This document shows, in pieces, positions 43,299 to 52,602 of a stretch of 64,000 bases of DNA. Location of the stretch: positions 558,001 to 622,000 of the forward strand of contig JBDWFY010000011.1 in the NCBI GenBank assembly GCA_039976075.1, in the 5' to 3' direction. This stretch comes from JBDWFY01 sp039976075. GTDB taxonomy: Bacteria; Pseudomonadota; Alphaproteobacteria; Rhizobiales; Stappiaceae. Below the pieces are notes generated by a model. That model ran no database searches. It had not been told where the DNA came from and saw only the letters and a list, made by a program, of their open reading frames with translations. The position numbers and the translations under genes were made by a program. How positions within the stretch are numbered: position 1 is the stretch's first letter; each line of letters begins with the position of its first letter.

Positions 43299-44201
43299 TC
43301 AGAACGGCGCGAAACCATCTGGCATATCGGTTGGAACGGACCACCGAACACGCGGATCAATCTCGACGGGTGCAACCCCAGAATGCGGGATCTGACCATT
43401 CTCGCCGTAGATCCACAGCACAAAGTTGGAGCGTTGCCCTTCCGTGATGGGCTCTGACGCATGCGGAACGCTGCCATGGTGGATCAAGGCTGTACCTGGC
43501 TCGAAGTACAGTTTTTCGACGCGTCGTGATGCGGGGTCAATGAAGCTGACAGCAGAACCTGAGAAACTCTCGCCCGGCGAATTCAGATTGATGTTCAACG
43601 TGACCGATGATGCGTCAGAATGCGGGCGCAGTGACGTGTCCTTGTCCGATTGCCATTGGATCGAGAACCCGAAAGTCTGCCCATCGTAACCTACCACATC
43701 CGGGAACAAAAGCCGCGACACGGGACGCATGTAGGTATCCATCAGATCGCGGTAGAACGTCTGAAACGATGGGGCACCAAGATGGCCTTCCGAGCGTGGA
43801 TCTAGCATCGCGCCGCGTCGGTTCAAGGAAATGCCATAAGGCGGGCGTAGCGGGATGCCCGCGCCGGCGACTTTGTCCATGTAGCCGCGCAACACAGACA
43901 GGCGTTCACGGTCGAAAAACTGTGTTTTGTAGACACCGGGAAACACCTCTTCCCAAAGGTCTTTGACAGCCCCTTCGGTCGTGGGGTCTTTCCAAGCGTG
44001 TTCGATTGCCGAGCGCAGGCGGCTGTCATACAGCGAGCTGTCCAAGATCAAGCCATTGTTCTGTTCCCACTCTTTCCAGGCCTGTTGAAAAAGTGCGTCG
44101 TTTTGATGCCAAAACTGCTGAACCTCGGGGGCTCTTTGCAGCATCGCTTCCCGCGTGGGTCGTTCGACCGCACGTGCGCGTTCAAGTGAATTCTGTGTCA
44201 T
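43299..44201 (-). CDS. 2-oxoglutarate/Fe(II)-dependent oxygenase family protein
   Basis: A 300-residue protein with a complete iron and 2OG site: His194-x-Asp196 (RPHSDASSVTLNINL), distal His247 (GSVPHASEPI) and Arg257 (EGQRSNFVLWIYG). This is the prolyl-4-hydroxylase-like jelly roll. The N-terminal 110 residues are helical (FWHQNDALFQQAWKEWEQNN). Start MTQNSLERAR at 44201 with GGAACA upstream; the longer frame is AT-rich and not homologous. It shares a neighbourhood with a LysR regulator and a second oxygenase-like gene (45338). The substrate is unknown. Confidence 0.82.
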   Translation of the reverse strand: MTQNSLERARAVERPTREAMLQRAPEVQQFWHQNDALFQQAWKEWEQNNGLILDSSLYDSRLRSAIEHAWKDPTTEGAVKDLWEEVFPGVYKTQFFDRERLSVLRGYMDKVAGAGIPLRPPYGISLNRRGAMLDPRSEGHLGAPSFQTFYRDLMDTYMRPVSRLLFPDVVGYDGQTFGFSIQWQSDKDTSLRPHSDASSVTLNINLNSPGESFSGSAVSFIDPASRRVEKLYFEPGTALIHHGSVPHASEPITEGQRSNFVLWIYGENGQIPHSGVAPVEIDPRVRWSVPTDMPDGFAPF

Positions 44202-44332
44202 GTCGTGTTCCAACTTTTCCGTGGTCAAGCATGTCGCTTTCGAGTCCACAAGTATTGCTGTGCATAATTCATATAAACCTGCGCAATAAGACAACAGAAT
44301 TCGCTTTTTCAATATAAAGTGTCGTCAGGAGT

Positions 44333-45241
44333 TTAGGACCGCGCCCACACGGCTGACCTGCCAATATGCTGGATCAGGTAGTCCATTAAGACGCGGACCT
44401 TTGCAGAAACAACGTTGCTTTTTGGATAGATCAACCAAAGTGCCGGATTATCGGCGAGTGTGTAATCAGGCAGGACCCGCACCAATGCTCCCTCGGTCAA
44501 CTCGCTGTGCACTGCCCAGAAAGAATTGATTGAGATGCCTGCGCCCTTCACCGTTGCGCGCATCTGGGTCAGTCCGTCATTTAAAATCAGCCGGTAGGCC
44601 GCTTCTCGCGGGGTGAATGCTGCACGGGTCCCATCGGACGAGACCAACTCCCGTGGCTCCAAGTCCCTGAATGCGATCAGGCGGTGCGCCGCAAGATCAC
44701 GCGGTGCGGATGGTGTACCGTATTTCTCCAAATATACTGGCGCAGCACATAGAATACGCGTGTCGTCGGCCAACTTGCGGGCCGTCAGACTGCTGTCTTC
44801 CAGAATGGAATTGCGCAGCGCCAGATCATAGCTACCCTCGATCAGGTCGAACTGCGTATCCGACAGATGCAGATCAAGGGTGAGGTGCGGATACATCTCC
44901 ATGAAGGCGGGCAAAAGCGGCACGATGTAGAGTTGTGCAAAGGAACTGGGGGCAGCAAACCGGAGCGTTCCGCCAATCTGGGCCTTGCCTTTGCCAAGGG
45001 CGGCAAGGGCCGCTTCTTCTTGAGCGATCAATTCGCGGGCGTAAGGTAGAAAATCTTGCCCCTCCAAGGACACTGAAACTTTGCGCGTGGAACGATGCAG
45101 TAGCTCTGCGCCAAGCAGGTTTTCCAGTTTGGCCAGCCGCGCGCTTGCAACCGCCGGTGCCATCCCGAGGGTCCGTCCAGCCGCGCTGATGTTCAGCGTC
45201 TCAGTAGCGAGGACAAAGAGGCGGAGGCTTTGCGTGTCCAT
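44333..45241 (-). CDS. LysR family regulator, CrgA/AaeR-like
   Basis: A 302-residue LysR protein: LRLFVLATETLNISAAGRTL, then GMAPAVASARLAKLENLLGA, with the effector domain motif RNSILEDSSLTARKLADDTR and the C-terminal LADNPALWLIYPKS typical of the CrgA group. It is divergent from the CmcJ-like gene at 45338 (96-base gap) and upstream of the 2OG oxygenase on the same strand, so it may regulate both. Confidence 0.9.
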   Translation of the reverse strand: MDTQSLRLFVLATETLNISAAGRTLGMAPAVASARLAKLENLLGAELLHRSTRKVSVSLEGQDFLPYARELIAQEEAALAALGKGKAQIGGTLRFAAPSSFAQLYIVPLLPAFMEMYPHLTLDLHLSDTQFDLIEGSYDLALRNSILEDSSLTARKLADDTRILCAAPVYLEKYGTPSAPRDLAAHRLIAFRDLEPRELVSSDGTRAAFTPREAAYRLILNDGLTQMRATVKGAGISINSFWAVHSELTEGALVRVLPDYTLADNPALWLIYPKSNVVSAKVRVLMDYLIQHIGRSAVWARS

Positions 45242-45337
45242 ATTTTATAGATTTCCCGAATACTGAATTCAATAATTGCCCATTTATATATCTACGAGGA
45301 GGTATAGATCAAAGGTCAAGACAGAACGGAGACTGTG

Positions 45338-46120
45338 ATGACCCAGACAGCAACTGTTAATTATCACGTGCACAAACCCGAGCGTCAGGCATTTGAGCTT
45401 GATGCAGCCGGGGTTGTTGGCAACCTCATTGCGCCGGAATTGGCAGCGACTGAGGTACAGGTGCATGACGACCGCACCCGGGATACCAGCACTTCATTCG
45501 ACAAAGATGCTGTTGCGTTCACAGGTTTTCCGACTGCCGTTTCTTTCTCTAAGAATAGCAATGATTGGCAAACCGCATATGATGCGGAGCTCACGGTTCT
45601 GTTGACCCACGAGGTCAATGCGCGCGACGTTGTCATCTTTGATCACACCATTCGTGTTGATAACCCGGACGCGGAGCGCAAGCCCGCGCGAAACGTGCAT
45701 AGCGACTACAGCAAAGATGGTGCAGAACAGCGGCTGATCGATATTCTCGGTGCCGATACTGCGGCTCAGTGGGCGGCAGGCCACTATGGCTTCATCAACG
45801 TCTGGCGGCCAATCGGGGCCCCGATCAACTCGGCCCCGCTTGGGTTCATTCTGCCATCAAGCGTTGCGCCCGATGATTGGATCTTGCTCGATCTGATCTA
45901 CCCTGACCGCAAAGGTCAGATCATGGGGCTGGCAGCAAACCCGGACCATCAGTGGATTTACATGTCCAAGATGACGCCAGATGAGGTCGCCTACTTCAAC
46001 ATCTTCGACAATCGTGGGCGACCGTCCATCGGCCATTCCGCGTTAGACATGGTGGAAGACACCGATGTTACGACCGTCCGCAAAAGCATCGAGAGCCGCA
46101 CGTTGGTGCGCTTTGCCTGA
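45338..46120 (+). CDS. CmcJ/NvfI (AsaB-like) family oxidoreductase
   Basis: A 260-residue protein with the family motif ARNVHSDYSKDGAEQRL (His121-x-Asp123), FINVWRPIGAPINSAPLGFI and the tail DHQWIYMSKMTPDEVAYFNI, then DNRGRPSIGHSALD. CmcJ takes part in cephamycin methoxylation, and NvfI and AsaB are fungal enzymes with 2OG-oxygenase-like folds. GGAG six bases upstream supports the ATG at 45338. It starts an apparent operon with SDR and crotonase genes. The substrate is unknown. Confidence 0.82.
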   Translation: MTQTATVNYHVHKPERQAFELDAAGVVGNLIAPELAATEVQVHDDRTRDTSTSFDKDAVAFTGFPTAVSFSKNSNDWQTAYDAELTVLLTHEVNARDVVIFDHTIRVDNPDAERKPARNVHSDYSKDGAEQRLIDILGADTAAQWAAGHYGFINVWRPIGAPINSAPLGFILPSSVAPDDWILLDLIYPDRKGQIMGLAANPDHQWIYMSKMTPDEVAYFNIFDNRGRPSIGHSALDMVEDTDVTTVRKSIESRTLVRFA

Positions 46121-46162
46121 CAACGGCAACTCTACAATAATATCAAACGAAAAGAAGTTCCC

Positions 46163-46951
46163 ATGACAAAGACAATTCTCATCACCGGATCAACGGACGG
46201 CATCGGCCTTTTGACGGCGCAAACGCTCGCCACGGAAGGGCACAAGATCCTGCTCCACGGGCGCGGCGCAGCCAAACTGGAGGCTGCCGTGACCAAGGTT
46301 GGCGGTGAGGTCGAATCCTTTGCCGCTGATCTTTCACGCATGGCCGACATTCAGAGCTTTGCTGCCGAGGTGCGCGAAAAGCACGACCGCCTTGACGTGC
46401 TCATCAACAATGCCGGTGTGCTGAAGATTCCGGACACCAAAACCCAGGCAGGCCATGATGTGCGCTTCATGGTGAACACCTTTGCGCCCTATGCGTTGAC
46501 CCGCTCGCTGCTCCCGATCATCCCAAAAGACGGGCGGATCGTAAACCTGTCCTCTGCGGCCCAAGCCCCGATTGATCTGGCCGCACTGCGCGGGGACAAA
46601 CAACTCGGACACAATGATGCGTATGCGCAAAGTAAACTGGGCATCACCATCTGGACCCGAGAACTGGCAAAGGAACTGTCAGACCGGCCCGTGGTTGTCG
46701 CGGTCAATCCCGGCTCATTGCTGGCCTCAAAGATGGTCAAGGAAGGCTACGGGATCGCGGGCAACGATCTGTCTATCGGCGCAGACATTCTGAGTGAAGC
46801 AGCAGTCGGTGCCTCCTTTGCGGATGCATCAGGTAAGTATTTTGACAACGACAGCGGCCAATTCGCTCAGCCTAACGCAGCAGCACTGGACGCGAACCAT
46901 TCGGCGCAGGTGATGCAAGGCATCGAAGATGCTTTGAAATCTCTGAGCTGA
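46163..46951 (+). CDS. Short-chain dehydrogenase/reductase
   Basis: A 262-residue SDR: cofactor motif ITGSTDGIGLLTA, structural NNAGVLKIP, catalytic Ser in VNLSSAAQAPI and Tyr-Lys in AYAQSKLGI. It resembles the retinol-dehydrogenase/WW-domain-oxidoreductase-like group. It lies 42 bases after the CmcJ-like gene on the same strand and probably oxidises or reduces the product of that oxygenase. Confidence 0.9.
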   Translation: MTKTILITGSTDGIGLLTAQTLATEGHKILLHGRGAAKLEAAVTKVGGEVESFAADLSRMADIQSFAAEVREKHDRLDVLINNAGVLKIPDTKTQAGHDVRFMVNTFAPYALTRSLLPIIPKDGRIVNLSSAAQAPIDLAALRGDKQLGHNDAYAQSKLGITIWTRELAKELSDRPVVVAVNPGSLLASKMVKEGYGIAGNDLSIGADILSEAAVGASFADASGKYFDNDSGQFAQPNAAALDANHSAQVMQGIEDALKSLS

Positions 46952-47056
46952 CCCCCACAGAGGCCTGTGCAAACGCGGGCATTTTACCAAACCACCACCT
47001 GAAACCCCAACCCTTCGGCAGCTTGCGCTGTCCGGACACAAGAAAGGACTGTCCAA

Positions 47057-47902
47057 ATGAAATACGAGAACTTCCAAACCTTTGATGTGAAAGTCGAGGA
47101 TGCAATCGCTACAGTGGTCTTCGATTTCGGCACCGTGAATGTGCAGGGCCAAGAAATGCTGGCCGACCTCAATAGCCTTGCCATGCGGCTGGAACGGGAC
47201 CGCGACACGAAAGTGGTCATTTTCCAGTCTGCCAACCCAGAAGTCTGGGTCTGCCACTACGACACCGAATTGCTCAAAGACATGTCGACAGAGGCTGTGT
47301 CGCGTGAAGAAGTGCAACTGCTGGATCTGCAAAGTGTCTGCGAGCGCATCAGCAAAGTGCCACAAGCCACGATTGCCAAGCTTGAAGGCTTTGCGCGCGG
47401 AGGCGGTCACGAACTGGCGCTCGCGCTGGATATGCGATTCGCAGTGCGCCGGAAGTTCAAATTCATGCAGATGGAAGTGGGCATGGGCATCCTTCCCTGC
47501 GGCGGTGGTGCCTCCCGCATGGCGCGTCAGACTGGATTGGGCCGCGCGCTGGAAATTATCCTGAGCGCTCGCGATTTTGACGCCGACGAAGCCGAAGCGA
47601 TGGGGACGATCAACAAGGCCTTGGATGCCGACGAGATCGATGACTACGTGAATAATCTGGCGCAGCGCATCGCCAAATTCCCGGCGGATTCTATCAACGC
47701 CTGCAAGCAGATGGTCTACGAGTCGATTGACAAGCCCATCGAAGAGGCCCTGAAGGCCGAGGCCTACTGGCTGTATCAGGCCACCAGCAAAACACCTGCT
47801 GTAAAACGCTTTACTATTGCGGATGAGCAGGGGCTTGAGCACGACATCGAAAATCAGCGGAACTGGGAAAAGCTGGTTATGGATGTACAGGATATCAACT
47901 GA
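47057..47902 (+). CDS. Enoyl-CoA hydratase/isomerase (crotonase) family protein
   Basis: A 281-residue crotonase-fold protein. The oxyanion-hole segments are KLEGFARGGGHELALALDMR and MEVGMGILPCGGGASRMARQ. The usual catalytic glutamates of enoyl-CoA hydratase are not clearly present in these loops (HELAL keeps one; the second is GGG), so the reaction is uncertain. The gene is preceded by AGAAAGGA and followed by a strong terminator, closing the 45338-47902 unit. Confidence 0.85.
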   Translation: MKYENFQTFDVKVEDAIATVVFDFGTVNVQGQEMLADLNSLAMRLERDRDTKVVIFQSANPEVWVCHYDTELLKDMSTEAVSREEVQLLDLQSVCERISKVPQATIAKLEGFARGGGHELALALDMRFAVRRKFKFMQMEVGMGILPCGGGASRMARQTGLGRALEIILSARDFDADEAEAMGTINKALDADEIDDYVNNLAQRIAKFPADSINACKQMVYESIDKPIEEALKAEAYWLYQATSKTPAVKRFTIADEQGLEHDIENQRNWEKLVMDVQDIN

Positions 47903-47917
47903 GGTTAATTGAAGTTG

Positions 47918-47953
47918 CGGACATCCGGCCTAAAAGGCCGGATGTCCGTTTTG
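47918..47953 (+). terminator. Strong rho-independent terminator
   Basis: A perfect 13-bp stem (CGGACATCCGGCC, loop TAAAA, GGCCGGATGTCCG) is followed by TTTTG, sixteen bases past the crotonase stop. It ends the CmcJ-SDR-crotonase transcript. Confidence 0.9.
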
Positions 47954-48085
47954 TCCGTTCAGCTGCCGTCCGAATATCGATAACTTCAGGACAAGTAACG
48001 TGCGTCGCAGCGAATTGGTGCGTGAACCCACTCTGCAAATTTTGGTCGAACACACCGAACAGCGGCTTTGAGGGTCAGTCCTTGG

Positions 48086-48187
48086 CTATCCGGGTTTCGA
48101 TAACTGAGTCATTGCACCCTTGGCGGGATCGGGAATTGATTGGGACCGCTGGGTAAAATCAACCTGCCGGGGTAAGGTAACAGACAT
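48086..48187 (-). pseudogene. Remnant of a TetR gene 3' end (paralogue of 52711-53277)
   Basis: On the minus strand the frame reads VTLPRQVDFTQRSQSIPDPA, then KGAMTQLSKPG and stop. It aligns with VTLARMVNDKQKSQSILDSA KGAITQLSTPG, the C-terminus of the intact TetR gene at 52711-53277, about 4.5 kb away. The DNA resemblance extends to TGAGT(C/G)ATTGCACCCTT. Upstream of VTL, homology fades. Just beyond it on the plus strand is a short orphan frame (RRSELVREPTLQILVEHTEQ) of unknown origin. Confidence 0.7.
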
Positions 48188-48286
48188 CACGTCGGGAGCG
48201 CTGGCAGCGCTTGTTCACATGAGCGACCACACAAGCAAAAAATGCTTTGTATGGTTGCTCATGCAACGACGGTGTCGCCCGGATGA

Positions 48287-48910
48287 CTATTCTGCGGCCT
48301 GAACGGCCTCGCCTTGTCCCCAATCGGCGATTACCTCATCAGACGTTTTGAACTGTCTGTCATTATCTGTGGCGTAGTAGGTCTTGTAATATTCCAGACC
48401 ACTTTCATGGGCCTCATCCGTAAAGGCCTGAAGGGCATCCGTTATCCAGACAAGATCATATCCTCTTTGGAACAGGTCTCCCGACGTATGGCGGCAGCAA
48501 CAGTCAGTGTGCAGTCCGGTCATATAGACCGATTCAATCCCGCGATCTTTGAGGTGCTTTTCGATATCAGAACTGAGAAAACCACTATAGGTGGTCTTCG
48601 GAAGCACCAAATCACCGTCTTTTGGAGCGAGGTCCGGCAGAATTTCCGCCCACTTGGTACCCGCCATCGAATGGGGAGGCCATTTCTTCAACTCAATATC
48701 GTCCGGTGTGTGGGCATCCGTTGAATAGATCACAGTGACCCCGGCTTTTCGCGCAGCATCCAATGCGCGCGCGAGCGGCGGTATGATTGCCCGAGCCTTT
48801 TCTCGATATTCCGGACCGCCGGCGTTTGCAATGAATCCACCTTCCTCGACAAAATCTCTCGCCATGTCGACTAGGACAATAGCGCATTTCCGGGGCTCAA
48901 TATTTGGCAT
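48287..48910 (-). CDS. Nicotinamidase-like cysteine hydrolase (isochorismatase family)
   Basis: A 207-residue hydrolase with triad Asp15 (IVLVDMARDF), Lys105 (VLPKTTYSGF) and a cysteine in TDCCCRHTS (Cys137-139). The metal-site pattern Asp65-x-His67 (STDAHTPDD) and His80 resembles nicotinamidases. It probably hydrolyses an amide such as nicotinamide or a related compound. It has no neighbouring NAD gene and appears monocistronic. The start at 48910 is preceded by GGAGATGAGC on the minus strand. Confidence 0.87.
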   Translation of the reverse strand: MPNIEPRKCAIVLVDMARDFVEEGGFIANAGGPEYREKARAIIPPLARALDAARKAGVTVIYSTDAHTPDDIELKKWPPHSMAGTKWAEILPDLAPKDGDLVLPKTTYSGFLSSDIEKHLKDRGIESVYMTGLHTDCCCRHTSGDLFQRGYDLVWITDALQAFTDEAHESGLEYYKTYYATDNDRQFKTSDEVIADWGQGEAVQAAE

Positions 48911-49100
48911 TGCTCATCTCCTATCTTGTTTGAAAGCGAATGCCTTTGAAGAGATCACGAATTGCCAATCTCGGCAAAAGATTTGTTGGTTGCCTGCCGA
49001 CCGTTCTCGTGAACAAAAGCCCGGTTTCCATAAAAATACAGCTGTACCGTAGCGAGGTGTGTTTTTGCCCAGAGTGCGAAACGCCTCGGGTGTGACGTGA

Positions 49101-50120
49101 TCATGTCCCAAGGGATTTCCAGATAGTCATGTCGCAGCGTTCTTCCAGGAAATTGTAGGGGTATGGCAGAGCTGCACCTGAGCTGATCCTGGTCAGTTTA
49201 TCCAAATCAGATTGCTCGGGGGTGAAATCCACAGCGGCGAGGTTGTCTTTCAGTTGATCGATTGTACGGGCACCCAGCAGCACAGAGGCGACCCCGGGTC
49301 TGGAGGCTACCCACGCTAGTGCGACATGGGACATGGGACGATTGTGCCGATCTGCAATCTTCTGAAGTGTGCGGAGGATTTCATAGGTCCGATCCGTATT
49401 GCGAAAGTCATAGCCATCTCCCCGTTCAGGGTCTTCACCCAAACGGGTCGCGCCGGTTGGTTTCTGATGAGCACCATATTTACCTGTCAGCCAACCCCCG
49501 CCGAGCGGTGACCAGGGGATCAATGAAATGTTGTTTTCAAGACAGCAGGGGAGGACCTCCAGCTCAATCCCTCGCTCCAGCAGATTATAGTGCGGTTGCA
49601 AAGCCACTGGCAGAGGTAAGTTGCTAGCAATTGCGGTAGAGATGATTTTTTGCAGTTGCCAGCCGGAAACGTTGGACCATGCGATGTTATGGATCTTACC
49701 TGCACGCACCAGGTCGTCCAGCGCTGCCAGGGTGTCAATGATATCTGTGTGCGGGTCCCAGCCATGGATAAAATAGAGGTCGATTGCATCAATCTGCAGA
49801 CGTTTCAAACTTGCCTCTACTGACCGAACAAGGCTGCAGCGGGACGCACCATAGCTGCCGGTTGGCGGGGCGAACCGTCCCTTGGTTGCAACGATCAGAT
49901 CGCCAAGCCCGCTGCGTTCGCGGCCCCACTTTCCGATCATCTCTTCCGACAGGCCACTGCTATACCCATCCGCTGTGTCTATGAATGTACCGCCATGATC
50001 TTTGAACATGTCGAGTTGGCGAAATGCGTCGGCTTCGTTGGTTTCGGTTCCAAATGTCATCGTCCCCAATGCGAATTTGGATACCAGTGGTCCACCTCTG
50101 CCCAGCGGGTTTGATGGCAT
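49101..50120 (-). CDS. Aldo/keto reductase
   Basis: A 339-residue AKR of the YajO/Tas-like type. Catalytic tetrad: Asp and Tyr in FIDTADGYSSGLSEEMIGKW, Lys in IVATKGRFA, His in LYFIHGWDPHTD. The cofactor end has ASRPGVASVLLGARTIDQLK. Start MPSNPLGRGGPLV at 50120 with AGGACG upstream; a longer frame from 50180 is not needed. It reduces aldehydes or ketones with NADPH; natural substrate unknown. Confidence 0.9.
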   Translation of the reverse strand: MPSNPLGRGGPLVSKFALGTMTFGTETNEADAFRQLDMFKDHGGTFIDTADGYSSGLSEEMIGKWGRERSGLGDLIVATKGRFAPPTGSYGASRCSLVRSVEASLKRLQIDAIDLYFIHGWDPHTDIIDTLAALDDLVRAGKIHNIAWSNVSGWQLQKIISTAIASNLPLPVALQPHYNLLERGIELEVLPCCLENNISLIPWSPLGGGWLTGKYGAHQKPTGATRLGEDPERGDGYDFRNTDRTYEILRTLQKIADRHNRPMSHVALAWVASRPGVASVLLGARTIDQLKDNLAAVDFTPEQSDLDKLTRISSGAALPYPYNFLEERCDMTIWKSLGT

Positions 50121-50204
50121 CGTCCTGGCCGCATTCTGATGTGCGTTCAAAATGGTTCTCCTGTTTGGATCGCGCAGCACCGCTGGCTGTGAACAACAAA
50201 AGCC

Positions 50205-50726
50205 CTAGAACAGAAAGTCGTCAAAGACCGGAACACTCACCGGTTCGACACTCTGTTGGATGCCCAGGTGTGAGGGGTCTTCTTCGATGGAACCATCGAG
50301 GTGCTGGTAGAGTTCGTCCGGAACAGCGACATTTTCTCCATCCAGCCCCCGGATGACAATCTCGGTTAGATCAACATCGTCATCGTTAGCGGGTGTTTCG
50401 CTGAGAGGACCGGTATCAGCGATTTGTTCCGTAAAGACGAAGGAATCTGCTGTTACCGTAACGGCCGATGTCGCGCCACCCGGTTCACTCTCGGCATTCT
50501 TGAGCTGGTCCGGTTCTGAAACGGGGCTACTATCGTCATCATCATCGCGGACCACGATATCCGGGAGACCCCCCTCGTTGCCTCTTTCATTCACGCCAAT
50601 TGCGTTTTCGCCAGGGCTGTCCAGATCCAAGTTGCTATCGTTAAACGGATCCGGCTCTTTGTAGATCCACTGGGCTGCCCATTGCAGCTCGTCTTGAGTT
50701 TCAGCGTTCTCCATCCGGATTTTCAT
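50205..50726 (-). CDS. Acidic low-complexity protein of unknown function
   Basis: A 173-residue protein with strong negative charge: runs such as VVRDDDDDSSPVSEPD, NDDDVDLTEIVIRG and PVFDDFLF at the end. It has no signal peptide, no membrane segment and no recognised domain; it is probably disordered. GGAAG before the ATG at 50726 fixes the start. The position downstream of a small cationic secreted protein and the acidic composition suggest calcium or polycation binding, but this is speculation. Confidence 0.65.
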   Translation of the reverse strand: MKIRMENAETQDELQWAAQWIYKEPDPFNDSNLDLDSPGENAIGVNERGNEGGLPDIVVRDDDDDSSPVSEPDQLKNAESEPGGATSAVTVTADSFVFTEQIADTGPLSETPANDDDVDLTEIVIRGLDGENVAVPDELYQHLDGSIEEDPSHLGIQQSVEPVSVPVFDDFLF

Positions 50727-50841
50727 TTGTCTTCCTTCCTCAAGGCTCGGGCATGATCGATCGGAAGCGTTTTTCAACTCTTCTGCAATGCCTGTATCGG
50801 TAGTTTTGGGAGCGATGGTGTTGCGGTTCGGCGTTCCATCC

Positions 50842-51123
50842 TCAACCGCCGACCATTTTTATTTTTTGGCAGCCAGTGGTTCGTCCGAACCGCTTGCGCT
50901 TGCGTTTCCATTCGAGGATCCGGTTGCACTGTCGTCTGGCTCGTTTGCAGGCGGTGCTCATCTTGCGCGCTCCCGCACCCTCGTCAATTCTGCGGCCTTC
51001 GACGTCGATGGCCGCGTACGAACAGTACTTTCTTCCAGCTTGGCTCGGTTCTGTTGAGGCTGCATAGATTACCGAAGAAGCAAGCACCATGGCGCCAAGC
51101 ACATAAAGGGTTTTCGCTTTCAT
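50842..51123 (-). CDS. Small secreted cationic protein
   Basis: A 93-residue protein with a signal peptide (MKAKTLYVLGAMVLASSVIY, cleaved near PSQAG). The mature part is basic with four cysteines (RKYCSY, MSTACKRARRQCNRI, TTGCQK), compatible with two disulfides, and a WKRKRKRFGR cluster. GGAAAG lies six bases before the ATG. No family was recognised. It recalls the two cationic proteins at 30439 and 31113 but lacks their upstream TGAGG-N6-CCTCA site. Confidence 0.7.
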   Translation of the reverse strand: MKAKTLYVLGAMVLASSVIYAASTEPSQAGRKYCSYAAIDVEGRRIDEGAGARKMSTACKRARRQCNRILEWKRKRKRFGRTTGCQKIKMVGG

Positions 51124-51352
51124 CTGACTTTCCTTTGCCGGGCAGGCCCTGATCGCGCCGGCCCTTATCACGCCGGGCACTCGCTACCGGTCTTTGGCGT
51201 CAGTTGGATCGGCGTCTGCGGCTGACTGATTTCGATGTTTCTGGATACATTTCGACAGGTAAGGAAGAGCGGCCGTTGCCACCAACAAAAGAAAAGTTTG
51301 AGCCATCAAACTGGTTATTGACGACCGGCCTCGCGCCGGTCTTCTCCGCCCG

Positions 51353-52249
51353 TCAGGTGCGATAGCTTTCTGTTACCGCGTCCAGCCATGCTCGAAATTT
51401 TTTGATTGTCTGTGCGTGACGACGGCTTTCTGGGAAGACGAGCCAGTAGGCGCTGCCATCATCGCACGTAAGCTCAAATGGCTGAAAGAGTTGACCCTGC
51501 GCGAGTTCCTTTTGAAAGAACGCAGGGGTCAGCATCGCAACTCCCTGGCTTGCAATGGCCGCATTGGCCTCCAGAATTTGCGGTCCAAACTGCTGATTGG
51601 GCCTGTCGGTCAGATCAACATCTCCCAGGCCCGCAGCATCAAGCCAAAGCCGCCACCATGGGTCTGCATGAGAAATGATCGGGAGTTTCAGCAAATCTGC
51701 AGGTGCGTGAATGCCTCCGATACTTTCTGCCAGCTCGCGGCTCAGCATCGGTGTGAACCGCGTGGGCATGAGCTGATGGCTGACCAGGCCCGACCACGTG
51801 CCTTTGCCTCCGCGGATGGCAACGTCAAAGCCATCGGACGCAAAGTCCGCGAGCCCTTCACTGACTTCGACCCGGACGGCGACTTTCGGATTTTCCATTT
51901 GAAACGCGCCAAGATGTTGCGCCAGAAAATTCGTTCCAAATGTCGGGATCACGCTGATGGACAGCAACTCCTGCGAAAGGCCTTTCGCATCGGCAAATCC
52001 ATCGCGAAGAATATCCAATGACTCTGACGCCTTTTCGGCAAACCTGGCGCCCAGTTCCGACAATTCAACACCGCGGGCCTGGCGCACAAATAGGGGCGCG
52101 CCAATGCGTTCTTCAAGGATCTTGATCTGGTAGCTCACGGCGGCCTGGGTCATGCCGAGCTTGTCAGCTGCAGTCGTGAAGTTCTTACACCGCGCGGCTT
52201 CTTCAAAGACCCTGACAGCCGCCAACGGGGGCAGTTGAGAACGCGCCAT
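51353..52249 (-). CDS. LysR family regulator, GcvA-like
   Basis: A 298-residue LysR protein: LAAVRVFEEAARCKNFTTAA, then DKLGMTQAAVSYQIKILEER, with the GcvA-type AIASQGVAMLTPAFFQKEL near residue 235. GGGAAG precedes the ATG at 52249; the codon before it is TTG. A short inverted repeat lies past its end (51323-51341). No divergent target gene is present within 350 bases, so its regulon is not evident. Confidence 0.88.
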   Translation of the reverse strand: MARSQLPPLAAVRVFEEAARCKNFTTAADKLGMTQAAVSYQIKILEERIGAPLFVRQARGVELSELGARFAEKASESLDILRDGFADAKGLSQELLSISVIPTFGTNFLAQHLGAFQMENPKVAVRVEVSEGLADFASDGFDVAIRGGKGTWSGLVSHQLMPTRFTPMLSRELAESIGGIHAPADLLKLPIISHADPWWRLWLDAAGLGDVDLTDRPNQQFGPQILEANAAIASQGVAMLTPAFFQKELAQGQLFQPFELTCDDGSAYWLVFPESRRHAQTIKKFRAWLDAVTESYRT

Positions 52250-52602
52250 CAATTAACTTCCCTTATGGATCAGCTGTTGAGTTTGATTAGTTTAAAGGAG
52301 TTAAAGCCGTCAAGCTTGCCGCACTCATTAAAAAATCAAATAAGAAGAAGGCGGCCATGTTGCCATGTGTTTTGCAAAGATTTTTAAGCGTGCGACGCCA
52401 CAAACGGTGCGGGGAAGTTCGGCTCAGTTTGACGTCTCAAGAGATCAGCTGCTGGTCTGATCATATGAAGAACGACATTGGGATGGGTGAAACAAGACTG
52501 CCTTCCAATCATTCTGCCTTGCGAGCTCAAGACCTGCTCTGGCGGAAATGGAAGAAATGAATGCGTTCTCAATAATCCCAAAGAGCATTGATTGGGCCGG
52601 CT
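52250..52602. other. Gene-free region upstream of a LysR gene
   Basis: No supportable gene in these 353 bases. AT-rich sequence at 52255-52350 probably holds the LysR promoter. It leads directly into the P-loop gene remnant at 52603. Confidence 0.4.

Noticed and set aside
46829..47842. Minus-strand frame of 337 codons opposite the crotonase gene
   Set aside because: The plus-strand gene has full family motifs, ribosome-binding site and terminator; the antisense has none.
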